From Amycolatopsis sp. NBRC 101858 (GTDB taxonomy: Bacteria; Actinomycetota; Actinomycetes; Mycobacteriales; Pseudonocardiaceae): a DNA stretch of 64,000 nt. A program made the translations under genes and the position numbers. Below are positions 29,530 through 37,746 of this stretch, in pieces. The stretch spans positions 1,070,681 to 1,134,680 of the forward strand of contig NZ_BSTD01000001.1 in NCBI RefSeq assembly GCF_030269325.1, in the 5' to 3' direction. The notes below the pieces were generated by a model. That model was not told where the DNA came from. It made no database searches and worked only from the letters and a program-made list of their open reading frames with translations. The stretch's first letter is position 1. Each line of letters starts with the position of its first letter.

Positions 29530-31077
29530 TCAGCCACCCCCTCGGGACATCCAGTCCAGGTCGCCCGCGATGTCGGCCGGGGTCTGGCTGGGTGTGGCGT
29601 AGAAGTTCTCGATGTGCACCACGGCCCGGTCCTGCCGCGGCGGGTCCGCGGCGAACCCGGCGCCGGCGAAGGCCAGTGCCCGAGGCTGGACGGTCGCGAG
29701 GTCGGCGAGCCGGTTCGTCACCAGGCCGGCCAGCTGGGTCGACGCCCTGGACACCGCGGTGCTGGTCTGTTCGATGCCCTGCGCGAGCCCCAGCGGCACC
29801 CAGCGGCCGAGCTCGGCGGCCACCTTGGAAGGGGAGTTGATGCCGAGGATCGACTTGATCGGGCCGGGGATGATGTCCTTGATCAGCCCGATGATCTTGT
29901 CCTTGATCCACGTGGCCGCGTTCTTGATGCCGTTCCACAGGCCCTCGAGGATCGACCGGCCGACGTCGAGCAGGAGGTTGCCCAGGTTCCCGAGCGCACC
30001 CAGGATCATCCCGGGCAGGCCGCCGAGCCACGACAGCAGCTCGCCGAGCTTCCCGACGGCACCGCTGAAGATCGAGCCGAACCAGCCGATCACCATCCCG
30101 GGCAGCCGGCCCAGCCAGCCGATGGCGGCGATGACGCCGTTGATCGCGACCTGGATCGCCGCGACGATCGCGTTCCACACCATCACGAGGAAGTCCCAGA
30201 TGGCCTGGAACGCGGCCTTCGTCCACGCGACGATCGTGTCCCAGTTGGCGATGATCAACGCCACGAGCGCGACGACCGCGGCGATGATGATCGGGATCGG
30301 GCCCATCGCCAGCAGCCACGCGGCGGCCATCTTGGCCCCGGCGATCAGCGATTCGACGCCCATCATGATCCAGGCCCCGACCACCTGCGCGGCGGTGGCC
30401 AGCGCGGCCCAGCCCATCAGGCCCCACTGGAAGACCTGCTGGATCATCGTCCCGAGGGAGATCGCCCCGGAGATGGCCGCCTGCGTCGACATGGCGATCC
30501 AGGACGCCACGGTGGTCGCCGCCGAGACCACCGCCGAAGCCGCCATCGTGGCGAACGACGCGATCATCCCGGCCGCGGCTATCGCGGCCTGGATCCCGAC
30601 TTGTATCAGCGCGGGCAGGAAGAAGGTCAGGAGCGCGCCGCCCACGATCATGATGGGCGTCTTGTTGGCCTCGATCCAGCTCGCCAGCGCCTGGAACACC
30701 GGCACCACCGTGCCGGAGATGAAGCCGGACACCGCGGCCAGCGCGGGCTGGAAGTTCTGGGAGATGAAGCCCAGCGCCACGTTGAGGCCGGCTTGGATCC
30801 CTTGCCCCAGCAACGCGATCACGGGTCCGCTGAGGATGGACAGCAGCCCGCCGCCCAGCGCCGTCGCGGCCTGCAGCCCGATGCTCGCGGCGGTGCCGAC
30901 GACCGGGCCGTGCGCCGCGCCCAGCCGCTGCGAAACGCCCGCACCCCATTCGTCGGCGGCCTTGAGCATCGTGGCCTTGGCTTCGTCGAACTTCTTCTGC
31001 ATCTCGCCGAGCACGGCCTTGAACTGCTCGTCGTTGATGCTCAGGTTCGCGGTGAAGTCACCGATCGTCAACGCCAT
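29530..31077 (-). CDS. Phage tail tape measure protein (short)
   Basis: A 515-residue protein with many long hydrophobic and Gly/Ala-rich helices, for example GVIAAIGWLGRLPGMVIGWF and GKLGELLSWLGGLPGMILGA. Near the C-terminus it has INSPSKVAAELGRWVPLGLA, the conserved tape-measure signature also used in many actinophages and integrative elements. The length suggests a tail shorter than those of most lambda-like actinophages. ATG 31077 is used; an upstream in-frame extension overlaps the chaperone gene and looks non-coding. Confidence 0.88.
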   Translation of the reverse strand: MALTIGDFTANLSINDEQFKAVLGEMQKKFDEAKATMLKAADEWGAGVSQRLGAAHGPVVGTAASIGLQAATALGGGLLSILSGPVIALLGQGIQAGLNVALGFISQNFQPALAAVSGFISGTVVPVFQALASWIEANKTPIMIVGGALLTFFLPALIQVGIQAAIAAAGMIASFATMAASAVVSAATTVASWIAMSTQAAISGAISLGTMIQQVFQWGLMGWAALATAAQVVGAWIMMGVESLIAGAKMAAAWLLAMGPIPIIIAAVVALVALIIANWDTIVAWTKAAFQAIWDFLVMVWNAIVAAIQVAINGVIAAIGWLGRLPGMVIGWFGSIFSGAVGKLGELLSWLGGLPGMILGALGNLGNLLLDVGRSILEGLWNGIKNAATWIKDKIIGLIKDIIPGPIKSILGINSPSKVAAELGRWVPLGLAQGIEQTSTAVSRASTQLAGLVTNRLADLATVQPRALAFAGAGFAADPPRQDRAVVHIENFYATPSQTPADIAGDLDWMSRGGG

Positions 31078-31091
31078 CGCACACCCCCTCC

Positions 31092-31328
31092 CTACAGGTT
31101 GCCGATCACCGAGCGGGCCGTCTCCCCGTCGACCTCGACCGGCTCGTCCTTGGTCACCTGGCGCCACACGCTTTCCGGGGACAGCCCGGAAACGAGCGCG
31201 GCGAACTCCCACCAGGACAGGCCGTCGTCGAGGTCGGCCATCAGGTCGCGGCCGTACTCGCGCCGCCAGTCCGCGTAGAGCAGCCGCCAGTGGCGCAGGA
31301 TCAGGCGGATGGCGTGTTCGCCGTCGCC
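31092..31328 (-). CDS. Tail assembly chaperone, frameshift extension (GT-type)
   Basis: This frame has no convincing start of its own in the right place but is open through the end of the upstream chaperone gene. It reads GDGEHAIRLILRHWRLLYAD and then DGLSWWEFAALVSGLSPESV, typical of the second chaperone reading frame in siphophages. It is in the -1 frame relative to the first chaperone, and a slip at the GGGGG run at 31327-31331 would give a 208-residue fusion (130 residues plus 78). The downstream internal ATG (MADLDDG) could give a 49-residue product instead. Confidence 0.75.
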   Translation of the reverse strand, partial: GDGEHAIRLILRHWRLLYADWRREYGRDLMADLDDGLSWWEFAALVSGLSPESVWRQVTKDEPVEVDGETARSVIGNL

Positions 31329-31717
31329 CCCGGCACGCTCAGCGCGGGGGCCTGACCGTTTCCCGGGTTCTGCTGCCGGTTCTGGTAGAGCTGCTGGCAG
31401 GTGCCGAGCACGTCGGGCAGGTCGTCGATCTCCAGCCCGCGGTTGAGGATGTCGACCAGGTTCTGCTCGCCGAGCAACGCGGAAAGCATGTCGAACGCCT
31501 CTTCGGCGTTGACCTCTTCCGTGGCCGCCCGGCCGTTCTTCTTCGCGGACACCGCGAACAGGATCAGCTTGGCGGGCAAGGAATGCGGCAGCGTGTAGAC
31601 CTTGCCGAGGATGCGGATGCGCGGCGCCACGCGGGCCGCCTTGCGTTCGCGCCAGGCCTCGTCGAAGTCGTAGTCGACGGTGAGCTGGTCGTCGGGGACG
31701 CCGGTCGGCTCGGTCAT
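31301..31717 (-). CDS. Tail assembly chaperone, G-type
   Basis: A 138-residue soluble protein (MTEPTGVPDDQLTVDYDFDE; IRILGKVYTLPHSLPAKLIL). It has the size, position and predicted fold of the first tail assembly chaperone, between major tail and tape measure genes, which coats the tape measure during tail assembly. ATG 31717 overlaps the major tail protein stop. A Gln/Asn/Pro-rich C-terminal tail precedes the frameshift site. Confidence 0.85.
   Translation of the reverse strand: MTEPTGVPDDQLTVDYDFDEAWRERKAARVAPRIRILGKVYTLPHSLPAKLILFAVSAKKNGRAATEEVNAEEAFDMLSALLGEQNLVDILNRGLEIDDLPDVLGTCQQLYQNRQQNPGNGQAPALSVPGATANTPSA
31325..31333 (-). other. Putative -1 ribosomal frameshift site
   Basis: On the minus strand the zero-frame codons read CCG GGG GCG; the five-G run lets the GGG codon slip back one base, so reading continues GGC GAC into the extension frame. 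It lies nine codons before the zero-frame stop. The heptamer is not a perfect X-XXY-YYZ. An earlier CCCCC run (about 31340-31350) is a weaker alternative. Confidence 0.55.
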
Positions 31718-32190
31718 TCGCCGTCCTCCGCGAGGCTCGCGCTGACGGCCGCGGTGGTCGACGGGCCGGACCGGGTGACGGTGGCGACCCAGGCGTACTT
31801 GTCGTTGTTGCCGCCGCCGTGCTCGCCGAGGCTGAAGGTCGCGTTCCAGACCTTCCACTGCGTGTCCACCGGGTGCCGGAAGCGGATCTTGCCGACGCTG
31901 GCGAACCCGACCTGCGTGGCCAGCGCTTCCACGCGCGCCTGGCCCGCGTCCTGCGCGCCGTTGGCCGGGTCCTTCAGCAGGAAGCCTTCCAGGGCGAGCG
32001 TCGCGCCGCGCTGGATGACCTCCTGCTCGTAGTTCCCGGCCGAGTCGAACGTCGTGGTGTCGACGACTTCTTCGTTCTCGCCGGCGTTGGGCACGGCGGA
32101 GTTGAGGCCCCCGATCGGCGTCCAGGTGGTGCCGTTCGTCTCGGCGACCTGGATGATGATGTCCCGGGCGTTGATCTTGACAGTGGGCAT
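31714..32190 (-). CDS. Phage major tail (tube) protein
   Basis: A 158-residue protein (MPTVKINARDIIIQVAETNG) with EEVVDTTTFDSAGNYEQEVI and GEHGGGNNDKYAWVATVTRS, the strand pattern of siphophage tail tube subunits of the actinophage type. ATG 32190 is followed 476 bases later by a stop overlapping the chaperone start, so the order tube protein then chaperones is intact. Confidence 0.88.
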   Translation of the reverse strand: MPTVKINARDIIIQVAETNGTTWTPIGGLNSAVPNAGENEEVVDTTTFDSAGNYEQEVIQRGATLALEGFLLKDPANGAQDAGQARVEALATQVGFASVGKIRFRHPVDTQWKVWNATFSLGEHGGGNNDKYAWVATVTRSGPSTTAAVSASLAEDGE

Positions 32191-32237
32191 CGACGCTCCC
32201 CTCCTCGAAAACTGCTTGTGCGGTGCGGAAAAGCGGT

Positions 32238-32660
32238 TCAGGCGCGGTTGCCGACGGGGCGGTGCAGCTCCATCCGCAGCGCGACGGACCATTCGTCGCG
32301 GTCGCCGGCATCGCGGCCGACGTAGACCGGGCCGGCCTGCGTGCCGACGCTGGAGACGAGCCAGGTGTTGCCGGGCAGCCGCCGGTTTCCCAGTCCGTGC
32401 ACGGCGTCGTAGACGGCCTGGGCCTTCGCCTCGGCCGTGACGGCGTTCTTCGGGGTGCCGCGCACGCGGATCTGGACCACGGGTTCGTCGTAGGGAAGCC
32501 GCGCGTCGGACTCCGCGCCGGGAAGGCGGCTCAGGACGAGGGCGGCGTCCGGGGTGGCGGGCATGGCGAGCAGGAAGATGTCGCCACCGGCGCCGCTCGA
32601 TTCGTAGTTCCCCAGCCCCAATTCCTCAAGCAGCGCAGCGACTTCTTCGAGAAACGTCAC
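32238..32660 (-). CDS. Phage minor capsid / tail completion protein
   Basis: A 140-residue protein. GTG 32660 gives MTFLEEVAALLEELGLGNYE; the longer frame upstream has no coding character. LPYDEPVVQIRVRGTPKNAV and EWSVALRMELHRPVGNRA resemble the minor capsid or tail-terminator proteins found just ahead of major tail genes in actinophages. It is the first gene of the tail module, 124 bp from the divergent Hen1 gene, so the promoter of the whole module must lie in that gap or inside it. Confidence 0.78.
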   Translation of the reverse strand: MTFLEEVAALLEELGLGNYESSGAGGDIFLLAMPATPDAALVLSRLPGAESDARLPYDEPVVQIRVRGTPKNAVTAEAKAQAVYDAVHGLGNRRLPGNTWLVSSVGTQAGPVYVGRDAGDRDEWSVALRMELHRPVGNRA

Positions 32661-32784
32661 ATCGGCCCCCCGGCCTTCTCCCCCAGTGCTGTCGTCATCG
32701 TGCCCGAGGTCCGAAGGATCGTCAACTGTCCGTTTTTGCCAAAATCGACACGCGCGGGCCACGGTTCTCGGCCACACTGGGCAG

Positions 32785-34152
32785 GTGCTGCTGACGATCT
32801 CGACGACCCGGAACCCCGCTACCGACTTGGGTTTTCTCCTGCACAAGCATCCGGAGAAAGCCCAGTCGGTCGCGTTGTCCGCCGGCACGGCGCACGTTTT
32901 CTACCCGGAGGCGTCGGAAGATCGCTGCACCGTCGCGTTGTTCGTCGAGATCGACCCGATCGGGCTCGTGCGCGGCGGCGGGACTTCGCTGACGCAGTAC
33001 GTCAACGACCGGCCGTACGCCGGCGGCTCGTACCTCGCGGTCGCGCTGCGGGGCGCGTTCACGACGGCGCTCGCGGGCCGCTGCGCCACGCGTCCGGAGC
33101 TCGTCGACGAGCTTTTCGAGCTGGAGATCCACGTGCCGTCGCTGTCCGCGCGAGGTGGCGCCGAAGTGGTGCACAAGGTGTTCGAGCCGCTCGGCTGGCG
33201 CGTGACGACCGCGCCGATCCCGCTCGACCCGCAGTTCCCGCAGTGGGGCGAGAGCCGCTATGTCGACTTGACGCTCACCGGCACCCACCGCGTCGCCGAC
33301 GCGCTGCGCCACCTCTACGTCCTGCTGCCCGCGCTCGACGGCGGCAAGCACTACTGGGTCGGGCAGGACGAGGCCGACAAGCTGCTGCGCGCCGGGGACG
33401 GCTGGCTCGCCGGGCACCCCGAGCGGGACCTCATCGCGAACCGCTACCTCGAGCGCCGGCGCCCGGTGGTGAACTACGCGCTTTCGCGGCTGGCCGAAGC
33501 GGACGACGTCCCGGCGGAGGCCGAGGCGCGGGTCACCGACCTGCCGGACAAGCCGGAGAGCCTCGCGTCCCAGCGCCACGGCAGCGTGCTCGCCGCGCTG
33601 CGGGCCGCGGGCGCGCGGCGCGTGCTCGACCTCGGCTGCGGGACCGGCGCGCTGCTGCGCGTCCTCGAGAAGGAGCGTTCCTTCGTCGACATCGTCGGCG
33701 TCGACGTCTCCGCGAGCGCGCTCGCCATCGCCGAAAAGCGGCTGAGTGGCTTCACCCGGGTGACGCTGCGGCAGTCCGCGCTCACCTACGCCGACCCGGC
33801 CCTGGCCGGCTACGACGCCGCCGTGCTCATGGAGGTCGTCGAACACGTCGACGAGGAGCGGCTGCCGGCCCTGGAACACGCGGTGTTCGGGGTCGCGGCG
33901 CCGCGCACGGTGCTCGTCACGACGCCCAACGCGGAGTACAACCGGCTGTTCGAGTTCCTGCCGATGGGGCATTTCCGGCACGCCGACCACCGGTTCGAAT
34001 GGACGCGAGCCGAGTTCCGCGCCTGGGCGGACGGCGTCGCGACCCGGCGCGGCTACGACGTCCGGTACCTGCCGATCGGACCGGTGGACCAGGTATCGGG
34101 ACCGCCGACCCAGCTGGCGGTCTTCACGAGTGGCAAGGAGGTGGCCGTGTGA
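32785..34152 (+). CDS. hen1: Hen1: 3'-terminal RNA ribose 2'-O-methyltransferase
   Basis: A 455-residue enzyme that methylates the 2'-hydroxyl at the 3' end of cleaved RNA before sealing, so the repaired junction resists re-cutting. The N-terminal half is the bacterial Hen1-specific domain that partners with Pnkp (MLLTISTTRNPATDLGFLLH). The methyltransferase domain has RVLDLGCGTGALLRVLE (SAM site) and the metal-binding EVVEH with FRHADHRFEW further on. GTG 32785 begins the conserved N-terminus. Its stop overlaps the GTG of pnkp by four bases. Confidence 0.95.
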   Translation: MLLTISTTRNPATDLGFLLHKHPEKAQSVALSAGTAHVFYPEASEDRCTVALFVEIDPIGLVRGGGTSLTQYVNDRPYAGGSYLAVALRGAFTTALAGRCATRPELVDELFELEIHVPSLSARGGAEVVHKVFEPLGWRVTTAPIPLDPQFPQWGESRYVDLTLTGTHRVADALRHLYVLLPALDGGKHYWVGQDEADKLLRAGDGWLAGHPERDLIANRYLERRRPVVNYALSRLAEADDVPAEAEARVTDLPDKPESLASQRHGSVLAALRAAGARRVLDLGCGTGALLRVLEKERSFVDIVGVDVSASALAIAEKRLSGFTRVTLRQSALTYADPALAGYDAAVLMEVVEHVDEERLPALEHAVFGVAAPRTVLVTTPNAEYNRLFEFLPMGHFRHADHRFEWTRAEFRAWADGVATRRGYDVRYLPIGPVDQVSGPPTQLAVFTSGKEVAV

Positions 34153-36638
34153 AGCTGACCGTTCCCGACATGTCGCTCGTCGTGCTCGTCGGCGCTTCCG
34201 GCTCCGGCAAGTCGACGTTCGCGCGCACGCACTTCGCACCGACGCAGGTGCTCTCCAGCGACTTCTTCCGCGGGCTCGTCGCCGACGACGAGAACGACCA
34301 GTCGGCGTCGGCCGAGGCGTTCGACGCGCTGCACTACGTCGCGGCGAAGCGGCTCGCGGCCGGGCGGACGACCGTCATCGACGCGACGAACGTCCAGCGC
34401 GCTTCGCGGGCGAGCCTGGTGAAGCTCGCGAAGGAGCACGACGTGCTGCCGACGGCGATCGTGCTCGACCTGCCGCTCGGCGTCTGCGTGGCGCGCAACG
34501 CTTCGCGGCCCGAGCGCGACTTCGGCGACCACGTCGTCCGGCGGCAGCGCGGCGAGCTGCAGCGGTCGCTGAAGTCGCTGGAGCGCGAGGGGTTCCGGCG
34601 CGTGCACGTCCTGCGGTCCGAGGAAGAGGTCGCCGAGGCGGAGATCGTCTCCGAGCCGCTGCGCAACGACAAGCGCGAGCTGACCGGGCCGTTCGACGTG
34701 ATCGGCGACGTCCACGGCTGCGCGGCCGAGCTCGAGGAACTGCTGGCCGAGCTGGGGTACGTCGACGGCGTCCACCCGGCCGGGCGGACCGCGGTGTTCG
34801 TCGGCGACCTCGTCGACCGCGGCCCGGACACCCCGGGCGTGCTGCGGCGCGTGATGGGGATGGCCGCGGCCGGCGACGCACTGGTCGTGTGCGGCAACCA
34901 CGAGCAGAAGCTGGTGCGCGCGCTGCACGGGGGGAAGGTCAACGCCGCCCACGGGCTCGCCGAGTCGCTGGCGCAGCTCGGCGCGGAGACCGAGGAGTTC
35001 CGCCGGCGCGCGCACGAGTTCTGCGACGGCCTGATCGCGCACTACGTCCTCGACGGCGGCAACCTCGTCGTCGCGCACGCCGGGCTGCCCGAGCGCTACC
35101 ACGGGCGCGCGTCCGGGCGGGTGCGGAGCATGGCGCTCTACGGCGACACGACCGGCGAGACCGACGAGTACGGCCTGCCGGTGCGGCTGCCGTGGGCGCG
35201 CGACTACCGCGGGTCGGCGATGGTGCTCTACGGGCACACGCCGACGCTCGAGCCGGAGTGGGTCAACAACACGATGTGCCTCGACACGGGGTGCGTGTTC
35301 GGCGGGAAGCTGACGGCGCTGCGCTACCCGGAGCGGGAAGTCGTCTCCGTGAAGGCGCACCAGGTCTGGTACGAGCCTTCGCGGCCGTTGGACGCTTCGC
35401 GGCCGCTCGGCGGGCGTGAGCCGGCGGTGCTGGAGCTGGCCGACGTCACCGGGAAGCGGATCGTGCAGACCGCGCACCACGGCCGCGTCGGCGTCTCGGC
35501 GGAGCAGTCGGCGGCGGCGCTGGAGGTGATGAGCCGGTTCGCGGTCGACCCGCGGTGGCTGGCCTACCTGCCGCCGACGATGGCGCCGTGCTCGACGTCG
35601 TCGCGGGAGGACTACCTGGAGCACCCGGAGGAGGCGTTCGCCGAGTACCGCGCGGCGGGGGTGGAGTCGGTGCTGTGCGAGGAGAAGCACATGGGCTCGC
35701 GGGCCGTGGTGCTCGTGTGCCGGGCCGGCTCGGGGTCCCGGCGGTTCGGCATCGAGGGCGACGGCGCGGTGTACACGCGGACCGGGCGGCCGTTCTTCTC
35801 GGCCGGGCAGAACGCCTTGCTGCTGGACGACGTGCGGTCGGCGGCCGCGGGGTTGTTCGAGGAGCTTAAGTCGGACTGGTTGCTGCTCGACGCCGAGCTG
35901 TTGCCGTGGAGCGCGAAGGCGGGCGGGCTGATCGCGGACCAGTACGCGTCGGTGGGCGCGGCGGCCCAGGCGGTGCTGCCGGCGGCGGTCTCGGCGCTGA
36001 CAACGGCGTCCGCACGCGGCATCGACGTCTCGGACCTGTTGCGGCGCACGGCAGTTCGCTCGTCCACAGTGGATTCCTACCGCTCGGCGTACCGGCGCTA
36101 CTGCTGGCCGACGTCGGGTCTGGAAGGGGTGCGGCTGGCGCCGTTCCAGCTGCTGGCGTCGGAGGGGGCGACCTACCACGACCGGCCGCACGCGTGGCAC
36201 CTGTCGGTGCTGGACGGGCTCGTGGGTCCGCGCTTCCAGCGGACGCGGACGCTCGCGGTGGACCTGCTGGACGCCGCGTCGGTGGCCCGGGGGGTCGAGT
36301 GGTGGGAGGAGCTGACGGCGGCGGGCGGCGAAGGCATGGTCGTCAAGCCGTCGTCGAACCTGACCCGGGGCACGCGCGGCCTGGTCCAGCCGGGCGTGAA
36401 GGTCCGCGGGCGCGAGTACCTGCGGATCATCTACGGGCCGGACTACACGCTGCCTTCGAATCTCGAGCGGCTGCGGAAGCGCGGGCTGAACCGCAAGCGC
36501 ACGCTGGCCCTGCGCGAGTACGCACTGGGCCTGGAGTCCCTGGAGCGCACCGCCCGCGGCGAGCCGCTGTGGCGGGTGCACGAGTGCGTGTTCGCGGTGC
36601 TGGCGCTGGAGTCGGACCCGGTGGACCCGCGGCTTTAG
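34149..36638 (+). CDS. pnkp: Pnkp: polynucleotide kinase-phosphatase-ligase
   Basis: An 829-residue, three-part RNA end-healing and sealing enzyme. The kinase has P-loop GASGSGKST (about residues 15-23). The 2',3'-phosphatase is of the calcineurin type, with DVIGDVHGCAAELEELL, FVGDLVDRGPDTPG and VVCGNHEQK. The ligase domain has EEKHMGSRAV with the adenylated Lys513 and EGMVVKPSS as motif IV. Length and order match Clostridium thermocellum Pnkp. With Hen1 it repairs RNAs cut by ribotoxins. It ends convergent with, and overlapping by stop codons, a gene remnant. Confidence 0.96.
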   Translation: MKLTVPDMSLVVLVGASGSGKSTFARTHFAPTQVLSSDFFRGLVADDENDQSASAEAFDALHYVAAKRLAAGRTTVIDATNVQRASRASLVKLAKEHDVLPTAIVLDLPLGVCVARNASRPERDFGDHVVRRQRGELQRSLKSLEREGFRRVHVLRSEEEVAEAEIVSEPLRNDKRELTGPFDVIGDVHGCAAELEELLAELGYVDGVHPAGRTAVFVGDLVDRGPDTPGVLRRVMGMAAAGDALVVCGNHEQKLVRALHGGKVNAAHGLAESLAQLGAETEEFRRRAHEFCDGLIAHYVLDGGNLVVAHAGLPERYHGRASGRVRSMALYGDTTGETDEYGLPVRLPWARDYRGSAMVLYGHTPTLEPEWVNNTMCLDTGCVFGGKLTALRYPEREVVSVKAHQVWYEPSRPLDASRPLGGREPAVLELADVTGKRIVQTAHHGRVGVSAEQSAAALEVMSRFAVDPRWLAYLPPTMAPCSTSSREDYLEHPEEAFAEYRAAGVESVLCEEKHMGSRAVVLVCRAGSGSRRFGIEGDGAVYTRTGRPFFSAGQNALLLDDVRSAAAGLFEELKSDWLLLDAELLPWSAKAGGLIADQYASVGAAAQAVLPAAVSALTTASARGIDVSDLLRRTAVRSSTVDSYRSAYRRYCWPTSGLEGVRLAPFQLLASEGATYHDRPHAWHLSVLDGLVGPRFQRTRTLAVDLLDAASVARGVEWWEELTAAGGEGMVVKPSSNLTRGTRGLVQPGVKVRGREYLRIIYGPDYTLPSNLERLRKRGLNRKRTLALREYALGLESLERTARGEPLWRVHECVFAVLALESDPVDPRL

Positions 36639-36715
36639 CTGTCGGTCTTGCCGGCCGGGGAGTCCGCCGAGGCGGGCTTCTCGGCCGCCTCCGGCTCCGC
36701 GGCCTTCGCTGTCGA
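36635..36715 (-). pseudogene. C-terminal remnant of a displaced gene
   Basis: Reading leftwards, a TAA at 36637-36635 ends a frame that reads AKAAEPEAAEKPASADSPAG then KTDS. This acidic Ala/Pro/Glu tail is typical of actinobacterial protein ends, and the stop overlaps the pnkp stop as real convergent genes often do. Upstream the frame becomes implausible. It resembles in style the acidic tail of the gene at 37396-37746, so it may be a displaced end of that gene or of a paralogue. Confidence 0.4.
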
Positions 36716-36770
36716 AACGGGCTGTAATGGCCACGTGAACGGCAACGACCTTCTCCGAGGAGGCCTCGCC

Positions 36771-37304
36771 ATGACTGACGACCCGATCGACCAGGCCCTT
36801 GAGAAAATGCACCGGAAAGCCGCCGACGACAAGAGGTGGCGCGCATGGGCTGAGCCATACGATTTGGAGATACCGCCGAGGTGGTTGTTGACCGCGCCAC
36901 CCGCTGGCCACGTCGTTCTCCTCGAGAAGCTGTTCGCACGAGTCCAGCCGACTCGCCTCTCGAACGGATGGGTCCTGACGCAACCGGACGGTCAGCCCAC
37001 GTTCGTCGCGACCGACCACTTTTCCTTTCCGTGGAAACAACGGCCGGCCACTTGGCGCGCGCGACGTGCACCGGATGCAAGAGTGAAAAAGATAAGAAAC
37101 CACCGCTCGCGCGATGGGAAACAGGTGAAGTTCGTGGAGTTGTCCGCGACGGACAACGACGGGTGGGATTTCACCCACATCGTCCAGGTGACCGTCGCCA
37201 CAGACGGAGGCGGCTACTGGGGCATCGCGAACCGATGGAGCTCCAGCCCACGCTGGGGTTCCGTCAATGACTTCGCCACCGCTTGCGCGAAAGTCCTGTA
37301 CTGA
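36771..37304 (+). CDS. Orphan hypothetical protein with atypical composition
   Basis: A 177-residue protein. ATG 36771 lies seven bases after GAGGAGG. It has PRWLLTAPPAGHVVLLEKLF, then TRLSNGWVLTQPDGQPTFVA and GGYWGIANRWSSSPRWGSVN, mostly strands with many Trp. No signal peptide or known motif is visible. The codon third positions are visibly less GC-rich than the neighbours (AAA, ATA and AGA codons appear). It lies between a gene remnant and the mca operon, which suggests arrival by transfer. Confidence 0.72.
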   Translation: MTDDPIDQALEKMHRKAADDKRWRAWAEPYDLEIPPRWLLTAPPAGHVVLLEKLFARVQPTRLSNGWVLTQPDGQPTFVATDHFSFPWKQRPATWRARRAPDARVKKIRNHRSRDGKQVKFVELSATDNDGWDFTHIVQVTVATDGGGYWGIANRWSSSPRWGSVNDFATACAKVLY

Positions 37305-37395
37305 GCCACCGCCGAGTCGAGCCGATCTGAATCCATGCGGAGCCGGTGCCGGGTCACCTGCACTCCGCTCCTTCAACCGACCTCACGTCGCCGGG

Positions 37396-37746
37396 TCAGT
37401 CGGCCTTCGATGACGACGAAGACGTGTCGCTCGCCGACCTCTTCTTCGGCTCGGCCGGGCCCTCGGCCTCGGCCGACGGCTCCTCCTGCTGCGAAGCCGG
37501 CTCAGCGGCTTCCTCCGCAGGCGGGTCGTCGAAGCTGGCCGGGACGCGCTTCAGGTGCTTCGTCATCGAGCGGACCAGGAATGCCACCGCGATGAGGAAC
37601 AGGATCAGCACCAGGAAGCCGACCGGGGAGGACTTGCCGAAGTCCTCCCCCTGCCCGCCGTTGTCGCCGTTGCCCGGCTGCTGCGTCAGGACCAGGGCCG
37701 ACGCGGTCACCGGAAGCGCCACGCCGGCCGGCAGCGTCAGACTCAT
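37396..37746 (-). CDS. Small membrane protein with acidic C-terminal tail
   Basis: A 116-residue protein. ATG 37746 overlaps the mca stop, so it is translated with mca. A first hydrophobic segment (residues 2-20) may be a signal or helix; a second ([20 protein letters not shown]) is followed by a cytoplasmic Ala/Glu/Ser tail ending in a run of serines. Its position after mca matches mycobacterial Rv1083, also a small membrane protein, which supports orthology. Function unknown. Confidence 0.85.
   Translation of the reverse strand: MSLTLPAGVALPVTASALVLTQQPGNGDNGGQGEDFGKSSPVGFLVLILFLIAVAFLVRSMTKHLKRVPASFDDPPAEEAAEPASQQEEPSAEAEGPAEPKKRSASDTSSSSSKAD

Larger units (their letters stand above)
25499..32660 (-). 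mobile_element. Siphophage-type tail module (prophage remnant or tail-derived particle)
   Basis: Nine frames on the minus strand run in classic siphophage tail order: minor capsid/neck protein, major tail protein, overlapping tail assembly chaperones, tape measure, distal tail protein, fibre/baseplate protein, Gp37-like protein, and a final tail protein. Start and stop codons overlap or nearly touch throughout. There are no terminase, portal, capsid, integrase, holin or endolysin genes and no visible att sites. Base composition and codon use match the host, so the block is either long-resident or domesticated. Confidence 0.75.

Noticed and set aside
25499..32660. Complete inducible prophage
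   Set aside because: Terminase, portal, capsid, integrase, repressor and lysis genes are missing on both sides; Hen1-Pnkp and the DUF255 backbone gene border it directly.
25499..32660. Contractile injection system
   Set aside because: No sheath, AAA+ ATPase, LysM/spike or gp25-like protein is visible; the genes are of the non-contractile siphophage type.
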